Counted from the first letter of the stretch, positions 8,033-16,179 are shown. The stretch is 28,293 bases of DNA from CAZBJJ01 sp964492245 (GCA_964492245.1 CAZBJJ010000028.1:1-28293); one strand, 5' to 3'. Made by a program: numbers and translations. The notes: generated by a model from the letters alone, not told the origin.

Positions 8033-9382
8033 ATGACTAATATTTTAGAAAAATATATCGAATCCACGAATTTAAACGATCCCATTAAATGTGCGGGGCG
8101 AATTACAAAGGTGCAGGGCCTGCTAATCGAAAGCCTGGGCCCCCAGGCGGTTATTGGCGAAATTTGTCGCATAGATGCACCTAAAGGGGCGGGGATAATT
8201 CGGGCGGAGGTAGTGGGTCTGCGAGAAAATTCGGTGCAGCTCATGGCTATCGACGACACAGGGGGGATTGAGGCTGGCGCAAGGGTTGTAGCTACTGGCG
8301 AAAGACTGCAGGTCCCCGTTTCGAATAAATTATTGGGCAGGACCTTAGATGCCATGGGCAGGCCAATTGATGGCAAGGGCGATATTGAATCCCAGACATA
8401 TTATCCTGCAATTGCAGATCCTCCAGATCCTCTTAAAAGGCGTCGAATTAAGGAGCGCATTAGCACGGGGATTAGGGCAATTGATGGTATGCTTACCGTG
8501 GGCAAGGGACAGCGCCTTGGAATTTTTGCCGGTTCTGGCGTTGGAAAATCCACCCTTTTAGGGATGATTGCCCGCAATACCAATGCCCAGGTAAATGTTG
8601 TCGCTTTAATTGGCGAGCGCGGTCGGGAGGTAAACGATTTTATCGAAAACGACTTAGGGCCCGAGGGCCTTGCCCGTTCGGTTATTGTGGTCTCTCCCTC
8701 TAGTGCCCCCCCCCTGGCAAGGCTTCGAGCCGCCTACGTGGCTACAGCAGTTGCTGAATATTTTAGGGACCAGGGCTTGGATGTCATGCTTCTGTTCGAC
8801 TCGGTAACCCGCTTTGCTCGGGCACAGCGAGAGATAGGCCTTGCCACTGGCGAGCCACCGGCAAGCCGGGGCTATACGCCAAGCGTCTTCGACAGTATGC
8901 CAAAAATTTTAGAGCGATGTGGAACCAGCGAAAAGGGGAGCATTACGGGTTTTTACACGGTGTTAGTAGATGGCGATGACATGGACGAACCCATTGCCGA
9001 CACTGTGCGGGGTATTTTAGATGGGCACTTTGTGCTCTCGCGCGCCCTGGCACAGCGGGCCCATTATCCATCAATTGATGTATTGCAGAGCATTTCTCGT
9101 CTGGCTTCGGTAGTAAGTGGGCCGGTTACCAAAAAAGCGGTAAATAGAATTCGCCGGGCCATGGCCGTGTACGAAGAGGCAAAAGATTTAATTGAGGTAG
9201 GTGCCTATCGAAATGGCAGCAATCCTGCTATTGACGAGGCCATTGAATTGCGTCCTGCAATTGAGGACTTTCTTATTCAAAGTGTCGAAGAGTCTTCGAG
9301 CATGAATATAACCCTGGATAAATTATCTGAATTGGCCGGCATCGACATACCCGAAACAGAATATTCGTGGTATGGACGCTAG
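8033..9382 (+). CDS. fliI: Flagellum-specific export ATPase FliI
   Basis: This F1-beta-like ATPase of the type III flagellar export apparatus has 449 residues. Visible motifs are Walker A AGSGVGKS at 166-173, ALIGERGREVNDF at about 191-203, Walker B VMLLFDS at 251-257 and the family-specific RFARAQREIGLATGEPPASRGYTPSVF, shortened here to its landmarks RFARAQREIG and PPASRGYTPS. The start is one base after the fliH stop. FliI works as a hexamer on the export gate with FliH and FliJ, its immediate neighbours. Confidence 0.96.
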   Translation: MTNILEKYIESTNLNDPIKCAGRITKVQGLLIESLGPQAVIGEICRIDAPKGAGIIRAEVVGLRENSVQLMAIDDTGGIEAGARVVATGERLQVPVSNKLLGRTLDAMGRPIDGKGDIESQTYYPAIADPPDPLKRRRIKERISTGIRAIDGMLTVGKGQRLGIFAGSGVGKSTLLGMIARNTNAQVNVVALIGERGREVNDFIENDLGPEGLARSVIVVSPSSAPPLARLRAAYVATAVAEYFRDQGLDVMLLFDSVTRFARAQREIGLATGEPPASRGYTPSVFDSMPKILERCGTSEKGSITGFYTVLVDGDDMDEPIADTVRGILDGHFVLSRALAQRAHYPSIDVLQSISRLASVVSGPVTKKAVNRIRRAMAVYEEAKDLIEVGAYRNGSNPAIDEAIELRPAIEDFLIQSVEESSSMNITLDKLSELAGIDIPETEYSWYGR

Positions 9383-9384
9383 AT

Positions 9385-9828
9385 ATGTTGCGTTTTTCTT
9401 TTTCTTTAGAAAAATTACTGTCTTTGCGAAAACACGCCGAAGAAGAGGCAAAACTGGCCCTTGCGGAGGTTACTAAACGCCTTGTAGACCTAGATATGGA
9501 GCTGGCGGCATTGGCTGAAAAAGAGCTGCACGAAAGAGCGCAGCGATATCGGGGAACAGCAACCGAAATAATGCGCACTCACAATATACTTGTGCGTTTA
9601 GAAAAAGAGAAGGAAGCTCTTTTCAAAAAAAAAGTGGACATCGAGCTTGAATTGGAGCAAAGAAAACAAGATTGGATACAGGCTAGGGCCGAGAGCCAAG
9701 CGCTTAACCGTTTAAAAGAGAAAAAACAAGAAGAGCACCGCAAAGAGTCCATAAAACAAGAGGAAGAGGCTATAGGCGATGCCTTTAATAGCCGCTATTT
9801 AAATCATCTGGAGTCTGGGAATCGGTAA
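9385..9828 (+). CDS. fliJ: Flagellar export protein FliJ
   Basis: The 147-residue protein is almost entirely a charged coiled coil, as expected for FliJ, the export chaperone that sits in the FliI ring like the gamma subunit of F1. It opens MLRFSFSLEKLLSLRKHAEEEAK, of which FSLEKLLSLR is the family hallmark. The ATG at 9385 is two bases after the fliI stop; a GTG at 9367 would also work but would overlap fliI by 16 bases. This is the last gene of the operon. Its final 44 bases overlap the oppositely oriented PilZ-type gene. Confidence 0.88.
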   Translation: MLRFSFSLEKLLSLRKHAEEEAKLALAEVTKRLVDLDMELAALAEKELHERAQRYRGTATEIMRTHNILVRLEKEKEALFKKKVDIELELEQRKQDWIQARAESQALNRLKEKKQEEHRKESIKQEEEAIGDAFNSRYLNHLESGNR

Positions 9829-11020
9829 ACTGTTTTCCATAGATAAATTCAAAAAGAAAACGCAAATCCTCTGGGGCAATGTCGGTAAAACGACAGCCAA
9901 AATACATATGTTTTGCATCGGTATAGCGGCGCACGATTTTTGCCGCAGTTTTTACTAAGCGCTTGCCGGTATGAAGTTGGACATCAATAAGGGAATCCTG
10001 TAATAGCGAAGAGGTCATTATACCAATTGGATAGGAAAAAAGCATACCCGAGGCACTTAAATCGATACACTGGCCCTGATAAAACTTTTTTTCTACTTCC
10101 TGCCCTTTAAAATAGCCATTTAATTGTAAGGAAGCAGCTATAACCTTTGCAAATTGAAAGCCAGTATCAATGGTCTCTCTAGTAATGCCAATTCTATCGC
10201 TATCGCTTGTCCAGAGGTGAATGTAACCAATAATATATTCATGGAAGGGGATGGGAATCCAAAGCTCGGAATAAATACCCGTTTTGCGCTTTTTCTCTAA
10301 AAAGCGGGCAATGGAATCGTCGACAAAAACTGGGTCGGTCCCCTGTTTTTCTAGGTAATGGCGAAAATAGCCCTCTGTTATTATTGGCATATCGGCGTAT
10401 TCATCGCCAGTTGGGAAATCTCCCGTTGTATAGGGAATGTAAAAAGCCCTGGCACTCTGGCTTATAAGTTTTTCTTCGACGCTCTCAATGGGCTTGTCTT
10501 TAAACATGACCAATTTATGATTTCCTGCCTCTGTCGTTGCCCAAGAGGAAAGTTGGCCCAGGAGCTCTTTTATATTATTCATATTAAAATTGCTACTATA
10601 ATCGATGTCGTTTAAAGGGAAGTACTCCTCGGTCTTTGGAAAGGAAAGCCGGTAACGGTCGCCATGAAAGGCAAAGCTTACCAGTAGGTCGGAAGGGGCG
10701 GGGACGCGGGAGTATTGGCGATCTAAGTTTTTATAGAGAAACTCTGGCACTTCTAAATCCAAGTTTGTTCCATTAAATTCTTTAATTCTTGTGGCAAAGG
10801 TAACTGTTTGCCCGCGGTAGTCAAAGAGCAATTCTAAGCGGCTGCCTATTTTTAAACCTTCAATTATCTCATTTGACCGACATTTTAATATAAATTTTTG
10901 AATTTCAGTGACAAAAAGTACATATTCTCGACGTAAAAATTTTAACATAAGGGGGGTCTCTTCGTCGTAGAGAACTTTTAGTAAAAAATCTTTTTCAATG
11001 CGTTTAATTGGGGTGGCCAT
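9785..11020 (-). CDS. PilZ-type protein with a split c-di-GMP signature and a GAF-like insert
   Basis: This 411-residue protein has a YcgR-N-like barrel at about residues 20-95. R101QYSR105 follows, an RxxxR motif that in PilZ proteins grips cyclic di-GMP. The second PilZ motif, DLSASG (D320xSxxG325), comes about 215 residues later instead of the usual 20-40, and the end YFGCRFTDIAPEDLRFLFEFI is a typical PilZ tail. The stretch between (about 180-300) looks GAF-like, for example SELWIPIPFHEYIIGYIHLW then an AKVIAASLQ helix. AAGGAGT precedes the ATG. It is 11 bases downstream of a lipoprotein gene, probably in one operon, and overlaps fliJ tail to tail. A role in motility control is inference; a DUF1577-like spirochaete family is possible. 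Confidence 0.75.
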   Translation of the reverse strand: MATPIKRIEKDFLLKVLYDEETPLMLKFLRREYVLFVTEIQKFILKCRSNEIIEGLKIGSRLELLFDYRGQTVTFATRIKEFNGTNLDLEVPEFLYKNLDRQYSRVPAPSDLLVSFAFHGDRYRLSFPKTEEYFPLNDIDYSSNFNMNNIKELLGQLSSWATTEAGNHKLVMFKDKPIESVEEKLISQSARAFYIPYTTGDFPTGDEYADMPIITEGYFRHYLEKQGTDPVFVDDSIARFLEKKRKTGIYSELWIPIPFHEYIIGYIHLWTSDSDRIGITRETIDTGFQFAKVIAASLQLNGYFKGQEVEKKFYQGQCIDLSASGMLFSYPIGIMTSSLLQDSLIDVQLHTGKRLVKTAAKIVRRYTDAKHMYFGCRFTDIAPEDLRFLFEFIYGKQFTDSQTPDDLNSGY

Positions 11021-11031
11021 CGACTTACTCC

Positions 11032-11688
11032 TTAATAGGTAAAAAACTTTTTATAGTTAAGAGGATCAAAAAAGGCCTCTTCGCTAGAGAGGTCAATTAT
11101 CTTGTCTACGATAAAATCGCTAATAAGCCATTTGTCTTCGTATAAATTTAAGAGAATTTCTGCCGTTAAACTCTTTTCGGCGCCTCGCATGTGAACTAAA
11201 AAGGATTTTCGTTCAGGGGAAAATGCGTAGGGCTTTGAAATCCTAAAGCTGGTAAAATTATAGGATTCAAAGTCTTTTTGTATATCTAAAAGCAAGGAAG
11301 CTACAGTGGCAACTTGCAATGGAGAGTTAATATTATTATTGAGAAATCCTTTTAGCCAAACTGCCACAATATTTGAAGGACTGCCATCGGCAGTGGGGGG
11401 CATTTCCAATTCATCAATGTAAAAATCTCTTGGCAATAAGAAACTGCCATCCTCTGGTGCGGGCAAATAAAGTGGTATGTTTAAATCGGCATCTAAGTCG
11501 GCCGGAGCCGGCTGTGCAGCTTCTTTGGTTATAGTGCGTGTGCTAATAGGAGGTGGAGGTATGTCTTCGCCGCGAACGGGAATTTCTTTTTCGGTATCTG
11601 CCGCCTGCTGAACAAGCTCGTCTTTAGAGCAGGAAAAAATTAGGCTGGCAAAAATTACACACAGGCCAATAGGCAACCAAGGCTTCAT
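11032..11688 (-). CDS. Predicted lipoprotein of unknown function
   Basis: The product is 218 residues from the ATG at 11688. A hydrophobic signal (residues 4-19) ends LIFSC with C20 as the lipid-attachment cysteine, which fits a spirochaete lipobox. A Pro/Ala/Glu-rich linker (about 25-65, with PPPP) follows, then a mixed alpha/beta domain containing LKGFLNNNINSPLQVATVAS and EILLNLYEDKWLISDFIVD. I do not recognise the family. The frame opens 12 codons earlier at a TTG, but that codon is the -35 element of the apparent promoter, so the ATG is chosen. It is followed after 11 bases by the PilZ-type gene and may act with it at the membrane. Confidence 0.7.
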   Translation of the reverse strand: MKPWLPIGLCVIFASLIFSCSKDELVQQAADTEKEIPVRGEDIPPPPISTRTITKEAAQPAPADLDADLNIPLYLPAPEDGSFLLPRDFYIDELEMPPTADGSPSNIVAVWLKGFLNNNINSPLQVATVASLLLDIQKDFESYNFTSFRISKPYAFSPERKSFLVHMRGAEKSLTAEILLNLYEDKWLISDFIVDKIIDLSSEEAFFDPLNYKKFFTY

Positions 11689-11694
11689 ACGCCT

Positions 11695-11724
11695 ATTGTA
11701 TAGCGAATAAGTGTATATAGTCAA
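11695..11724 (-). promoter_or_regulatory. Sigma70-type promoter for the lipoprotein-PilZ operon
   Basis: On the minus strand TTGACT (11724-11719) is followed after 18 bases by TACAAT (11700-11695), five of six matches in each box. The ATG begins six bases after the -10 box. A start seven bases downstream would fall on or next to the A of the ATG, so the mRNA may be leaderless or nearly so. No Shine-Dalgarno sequence is seen. Confidence 0.6.
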
Positions 11725-11744
11725 AGGTCAATGCTATTTTGCTC

Positions 11745-11784
11745 TGGACATTGGCTTTATTGCTCTATACTATTTAATTATAAT
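11745..11784 (+). promoter_or_regulatory. Probable promoter region of the aconitase operon
   Basis: Two -10 candidates lie upstream of the aconitase gene. One is TATACT (11766-11771), with TGGACA (11745-11750) 15 bases before it. The other is a perfect TATAAT (11779-11784) without a clear -35 box. The gene's AGGAG is at 11796-11800. The region is AT-rich and divergent from the lipoprotein promoter. Which box is used cannot be told. Confidence 0.4.
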
Positions 11785-11807
11785 GTTCTTTAAATAGGAG
11801 AATCTAT

Positions 11808-13793
11808 ATGCGCATGAATCTAGCTACTAAAATTTTAATGGCCCATTTGGTTTCTACAGAGGATGGGTCTGAATCCTCTAAAATAGTCCCAAAAGCTGGC
11901 CAAGAAATAGCTATTCGCATAGATCAGACATTAACCCAAGATGCCACTGGAACCATGGCCTATTTGCAGTTCGAAGGCATGGGTTTAGACCGTGTTAAAA
12001 CAGAACTCTCTGTCTCGTATGTGGACCACAATACCATGCAGGTCGACTGGAAAAATATGGATGACCACCGCTATCTTCAATCGGTGGCTGCTCGGTACGG
12101 GGTGTGGTATTCCCGGGCGGGAAATGGCATTTGTCATCAAGTGCATTTAGAGCGCTTTGGCATACCGGGTAAGACTCTTTTGGGCTCGGATTCCCACACC
12201 CCAACCTGTGGGGGCCTGGCTATGATTGCCATTGGATCGGGCGGTTTAGATGTGGCGGTGGCAATGGGCGGGGGCGCCTTTAATTTGGTTATGCCAAAGA
12301 TTATTGGTGTTAAACTAACGGGGAATTTACAGGGGAATACTGCGGCAAAGGATATTATCTTAGAGGTTTTGCGCCAAGAGACGGTAAAAGGAGGTGTCGG
12401 GGCAATTTACGAGTACACTGGCCCCGGGGTTGCCAGTTTAACGGTGCCCATGCGTGCAACAATTACCAATATGGGGGCAGAACTCGGCGCCACCTGCTCA
12501 ATTTTTCCCTCCGATTCTGTTACTAAAAAATTCATGGCCCTTAGAGGGCGCGAAAAGGACTGGCTGGCCCTAGAGGCCGACGAGGGGGCCAAATACGATA
12601 AGGTAATAGATATTTGTCTAGATACTTTAGAACCCCTTGCTGCCTGTCCACATTCGCCGGATAATATTAAAAAAGTGCGAGATATTGCAAATATAGATGT
12701 AGACCAGGTCGTAATAGGGAGCTGCACCAACTCTTCGCTGGAGGATTTAGCAGCAGTGGCTGCCATAATGAAAGATAAACTTGTGCATCCGGGGGTTTCT
12801 GCGGGAATTGCGCCGGGAAGTAGGGCAACTCTTTTGGCCGCCGAGAAGGCCGGTATTTTAGCAGATTTAATTCGCAGCGGATTTAGAATTTTAGAGAGCG
12901 CCTGTGGACCCTGTATTGGAATGGGCTTTGCTCCAAAATCGGGAGGGGTGAGCCTGCGATCTTTTAATAGAAATTTTAAGGGCCGTTCGGGAACGCAGGA
13001 TGCGCAGGTCTATTTGGTCTCGCCAGAGACAGCTGCGGCAGCAGCTCTAACTGGGCGTATTACCGACCCCAATGAGTTTCCCATTCAAAAACAGGATCTG
13101 AGCGAGGCAGCAGCCTATGGGCAAGAGGCTGCCGGCGACAATATGCTTATTCCGCCCATTCCTTTAGAGGCAGCCAAGCAGGTAGAGATTGAGCGGGGGC
13201 CAAATATAAAACCCTGCCCAGCTCCCCAGGCAATTGCCAATGCGGTGGACCTCCCTGTGCTTTTAAAAACAGGCGATAATATCAGTACCGACGACATAAT
13301 GCCCGCTGGGAGCAAGGTGCTGCCTTTGCGCTCCAATATTCCCGAAATTTCTAAGTTTGTATTCACAGCAATCGACAAGGATTTTTGGATGCGGGCCCAG
13401 GAAAAGGGCAGGGGTATTGTGATAGGTGGCAACAACTATGGCCAGGGGTCTTCTCGTGAACATGCGGCCTTAGCCCCTATGTATTTGGGCGTAAAGGCGG
13501 TATTGGTCAAATCTTTTGCACGCATCCATAAGGCAAACCTGGTAAACTACGGCATCCTGCCCCTGGTATTCGAAAGCGAAAGCGATTACGACACTATAGA
13601 AGCCGATGATGTGTTGGACTTTCAAAATATTTATCAGGCCCTGGAAAAACCCGGCGAGGAGAAAGTTCGCTTAAGTATTAAAAATAATACTAAAAATAAA
13701 ATATATTCAGTAATTATTGATGTGGACGAAAGGTCGCGACGTGTTCTGCGCGCAGGGGGCCTAATGCCCTACGCAAAGGCAGGTGGAGTTTAA
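11808..13793 (+). CDS. Aconitate hydratase, short single-chain type
   Basis: This enzyme interconverts citrate and isocitrate with a [4Fe-4S] cluster. At 661 residues it resembles the shorter 'Aquifex-type' aconitase group rather than the roughly 890-residue AcnA or AcnB. Cluster ligands are C306 in SCTNSS and C366/C369 in ACGPCIG. Substrate-site motifs are SDSHTPTCGG (127-136), DDIMPAG (495-501) and GNNYGQGSSREHAAL (541-555) in the swivelling C-terminal domain. AGGAG at 11796-11800 sets the ATG. It probably shares a transcript with the HD gene that starts five bases after it. Isopropylmalate or homoaconitate isomerases are usually two-chain, which argues against them. No citrate synthase or isocitrate dehydrogenase is nearby. 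Confidence 0.88.
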   Translation: MRMNLATKILMAHLVSTEDGSESSKIVPKAGQEIAIRIDQTLTQDATGTMAYLQFEGMGLDRVKTELSVSYVDHNTMQVDWKNMDDHRYLQSVAARYGVWYSRAGNGICHQVHLERFGIPGKTLLGSDSHTPTCGGLAMIAIGSGGLDVAVAMGGGAFNLVMPKIIGVKLTGNLQGNTAAKDIILEVLRQETVKGGVGAIYEYTGPGVASLTVPMRATITNMGAELGATCSIFPSDSVTKKFMALRGREKDWLALEADEGAKYDKVIDICLDTLEPLAACPHSPDNIKKVRDIANIDVDQVVIGSCTNSSLEDLAAVAAIMKDKLVHPGVSAGIAPGSRATLLAAEKAGILADLIRSGFRILESACGPCIGMGFAPKSGGVSLRSFNRNFKGRSGTQDAQVYLVSPETAAAAALTGRITDPNEFPIQKQDLSEAAAYGQEAAGDNMLIPPIPLEAAKQVEIERGPNIKPCPAPQAIANAVDLPVLLKTGDNISTDDIMPAGSKVLPLRSNIPEISKFVFTAIDKDFWMRAQEKGRGIVIGGNNYGQGSSREHAALAPMYLGVKAVLVKSFARIHKANLVNYGILPLVFESESDYDTIEADDVLDFQNIYQALEKPGEEKVRLSIKNNTKNKIYSVIIDVDERSRRVLRAGGLMPYAKAGGV

Positions 13794-13798
13794 CGGCG

Positions 13799-15085
13799 AT
13801 GGACATCCTGGAAGAAGCTCATTTTGACTCCTCAATGGGGCTTTCTCTCCGGGATCCTGTCCGCGATTCTCTTTGGGGCCATATTTATTTGGTCGATGGG
13901 TTTCAGCCCCTTATTTCGGTGGGCCCCTTTCAAAAACTTCGTTGGATTATGCAGTTAGGCCCCACCCACCTTGTCTATCCCGGGGCCACGCATTCTAGGG
14001 CGGCCCATTCCCTGGGCGTCTATCATCTGAGCCTCCGCCTTATTCGCTCGCTCTATTACCGGGGGGCAAGAGAATTGATGTCGAAGGAGGGGCTGCGTTC
14101 CTTCCTTGTGGCGGCCCTCTTGCACGATATCGGACACTTTCCTTTTACCCATGCCCTAAAGGACTTACCGCTTACCGACCACGAAATTTTAAGTGGCCGC
14201 TTGGTTTTGCTAAAACCCCTTAAGGAATTGATAGGCAGGGCAGGGGCATGTCCACAAATTGTTTCTGCAATAATTGACAACTCAATTAAAAGCGAGAACC
14301 GGGAGCTTCTTTTATATCGCAACCTTTTATCCGGAGTTTTGGACCCCGACAAATTGGATTATTTAAATCGAGATGCGCGATACTGTGGGGTACCCTATGG
14401 GGCCCAAGATATAGACTTTATTTTTTCTCGCCTGTCCATCGATTCACAAAAAGGTCTGACAATCGATTCAAAGGGGATATCCAGCGTCGAAGCAGTCTTA
14501 TTTTCTAAATATTTAATGTATAAATCGGTCTATTGGCATAGAGATGTACGCAGTGCAACGGCAATGATTAAACATGCATTATTTATTGCCTTGGAACGCA
14601 AAGAAATATCTGCAGAAAGTTTATACGATTTAGACGACAATGGTCTTTTTAAACTCTTAGAATCCTGTAGTTCAGATATTGCCCTTTTTGCCCCAAGAGT
14701 TCGGAATGGAAATTTATTTAAAATGATTTTTGAACTACCTTTTAATTCTTCAATTGAATTGCATAGAAGATTGGAAAACTTAGATACAAGAAAGCTTTTT
14801 TTGGATGAGGTCAGAGAAAAAATAATTGCTCGAACAGGCAAAACCCTAGGCCCCGAAGAGATAATTTTGGATTTGCCCGAGCCAATAAACTTCGAAAGCG
14901 ATTTATCTATAGCGGATGAGAACTCTGCCTTTAGCAGTGCAAACTCTGTTTTTTCTAAAAACACTGTCTCTGGCTTTACCGATTCATTAAGAATTCTTAG
15001 AATTTTCATTATAGAAGAATATATGGACAAATTATCGCAGCAAATGCCGGATATTGTCGAAATTCTTCGTAATTTCTTGTTATAG
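13799..15085 (+). CDS. HD-domain phosphohydrolase (dNTPase/SAMHD1-like, COG1078 type)
   Basis: The 428-residue protein has the full HD metal-binding set: H65 in THSRAAHSLG, H109-D110 in LLHDIGHFPFTHAL and the downstream aspartate in LDPDKLDYLNRDARYCGVPYG (D182-D187), the hallmark of the COG1078 family. Members remove triphosphate from deoxynucleotides or hydrolyse other nucleotides; the substrate here cannot be read from the sequence. The C-terminal third, from about residue 290, is more charged and less conserved. The ATG is five bases after the aconitase stop, and the ComFB-type gene follows in the same direction after 10 bases. Confidence 0.85.
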   Translation: MDILEEAHFDSSMGLSLRDPVRDSLWGHIYLVDGFQPLISVGPFQKLRWIMQLGPTHLVYPGATHSRAAHSLGVYHLSLRLIRSLYYRGARELMSKEGLRSFLVAALLHDIGHFPFTHALKDLPLTDHEILSGRLVLLKPLKELIGRAGACPQIVSAIIDNSIKSENRELLLYRNLLSGVLDPDKLDYLNRDARYCGVPYGAQDIDFIFSRLSIDSQKGLTIDSKGISSVEAVLFSKYLMYKSVYWHRDVRSATAMIKHALFIALERKEISAESLYDLDDNGLFKLLESCSSDIALFAPRVRNGNLFKMIFELPFNSSIELHRRLENLDTRKLFLDEVREKIIARTGKTLGPEEIILDLPEPINFESDLSIADENSAFSSANSVFSKNTVSGFTDSLRILRIFIIEEYMDKLSQQMPDIVEILRNFLL

Positions 15086-15095
15086 GAGTAAAATA

Positions 15096-15881
15096 ATGTA
15101 CAATTTAAGAGACAAGGATGCAATTAATTCCGTCGAAGACAAAACTGGAGGAGATATGGAAATTCATAACATCGTCGAAGACATTGTCTTAGACACCGTA
15201 GACCAGTCGTACAACGAGTTACTTAAAAAAGGAGGTCCCAATCTTCCCTGTGCCTGTGCTCAGTGTCGTCTAGATACCGCCGCCTATGTTTTAAACAGGG
15301 TAAATCCGCAATATATTGTCTCCAGCCGAGGGGTAGAGCGGGCCGAGGATATCAATTTAGAAAGACAGCAGGTCGAGGCAGATATTGCCCGCTTAGTTTT
15401 CGAGGGTATTCAAAAAATTGCACATGCCAGAAGGCCACATTTTAAACACAACTCCTCAGCCGAAACAGTTGAAAACCTACCCAAGGGCCCTGTGTTTAAT
15501 TTTCCGGCAATTGTTGGCCGCGTTTTTAATGGCCTTAATTTTGAGCCCCTTGCCAAGGTAGAACTGACCTTTTTTAATGGCAATGAGATTGCCCCAATGA
15601 TAAATCCAAGTTGGCAGAATCCCTACACCCTTGTTTCAAATTCTGGGGGAACCTATAGCTTTTGGCCAGAACCAGTAAAAGCTAGGGAGCAGGGGGAGGA
15701 GAGGGATTTCGCCTGTTCAATTAAAGCTTCTTCTGAGGGGTATGAATCGGTAAATCATTTTTTTGATATGAAAATTACCAGCGAGGAGCGGGCAAGTACT
15801 TCTTATTCCATGCAACGCTCTTTAAAATTGGCCGATATTTATTTATTCCCCGAGGCTTACGACGAAAACATTGATTCATAA
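15096..15881 (+). CDS. ComFB-domain protein with a C-terminal beta-rich extension
   Basis: Residues 21-80 form a ComFB domain: EIHNIVEDIVLDTVDQ, then CACAQCRLDTAAYVLNR with C52, C54 and C57, and PQYIVSSRG. ComFB proteins in cyanobacteria and Bacillus have been described as cyclic di-nucleotide (c-di-GMP) receptors; that is family knowledge, not shown here. Residues 130-261 look like a beta-sandwich of the regulatory/carboxypeptidase-like kind (IVGRVFNGLNFEPLAKVELTF, SGGTYSFWPEP). Two ATGs have good ribosome binding sites: 15096 (AGGAG, 7 bases) and 15156 (GGAGGAG, very close). The longer form is given, at 261 residues. A frame extension into the HD gene is not supported. Confidence 0.8.
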   Translation: MYNLRDKDAINSVEDKTGGDMEIHNIVEDIVLDTVDQSYNELLKKGGPNLPCACAQCRLDTAAYVLNRVNPQYIVSSRGVERAEDINLERQQVEADIARLVFEGIQKIAHARRPHFKHNSSAETVENLPKGPVFNFPAIVGRVFNGLNFEPLAKVELTFFNGNEIAPMINPSWQNPYTLVSNSGGTYSFWPEPVKAREQGEERDFACSIKASSEGYESVNHFFDMKITSEERASTSYSMQRSLKLADIYLFPEAYDENIDS

Positions 15882-15892
15882 AAGGACCCCAA

Positions 15893-15920
15893 TTGACCTT
15901 AATTGCGCTTTTAGTATAGA
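15893..15920 (+). promoter_or_regulatory. Sigma70-type promoter of the tRNA-Pro/tRNA-Arg unit
   Basis: TTGACC (15893-15898), a 16-base spacer and TATAGA (15915-15920). A start near 15927 would leave about nine bases of leader before the tRNA-Pro 5' end. It lies 11 bases after the ComFB stop. Confidence 0.65.
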
Positions 15921-15935
15921 CTTTTACTATATTCA

Positions 15936-16008
15936 CGGGATGTAGCCTAGGGGCTAAGGCGCCTGGTTTGGGACCAGGAGACCGGGGGTTCAAATCCCTC
16001 CATCCCGA
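15936..16008 (+). tRNA. tRNA-Pro (UGG)
   Basis: The cloverleaf is complete: acceptor CGGGATG/CATCCCG (15936-15942 with 16001-16007) with discriminator A, D-stem GCC/GGC, anticodon stem CCTGG/CCAGG around loop TTTGGGA (anticodon TGG), and T-arm GGGGG-TTCAAAT-CCCTC. CCA is not encoded. Confidence 0.95.
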
Positions 16009-16014
16009 AAATTT

Positions 16015-16088
16015 GCGACACTAGCTCATCCGGATAGAGCAACTGCCTTCTAAGCAGTAGGTGGGGGGTTCGAGTCCCTCGTGTCGCG
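16015..16088 (+). tRNA. tRNA-Arg (UCU)
   Basis: Acceptor GCGACAC/GTGTCGC (16015-16021 with 16081-16087), discriminator G, D-stem GCTC/GAGC, and anticodon stem ACTGC/GCAGT around CTTCTAA (anticodon TCT). The T-loop is TTCGAGT. It is six bases after tRNA-Pro, so both come from one transcript. CCA is not encoded. Confidence 0.95.
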
Positions 16089-16179
16089 CAAAGCTTTTAT
16101 TTGCCATTCTTTTAATATAACCATGGAAAATTTCTTCCCGATATAGCATACTAAGCGAATACAACTTCTGGAGGCAGCA

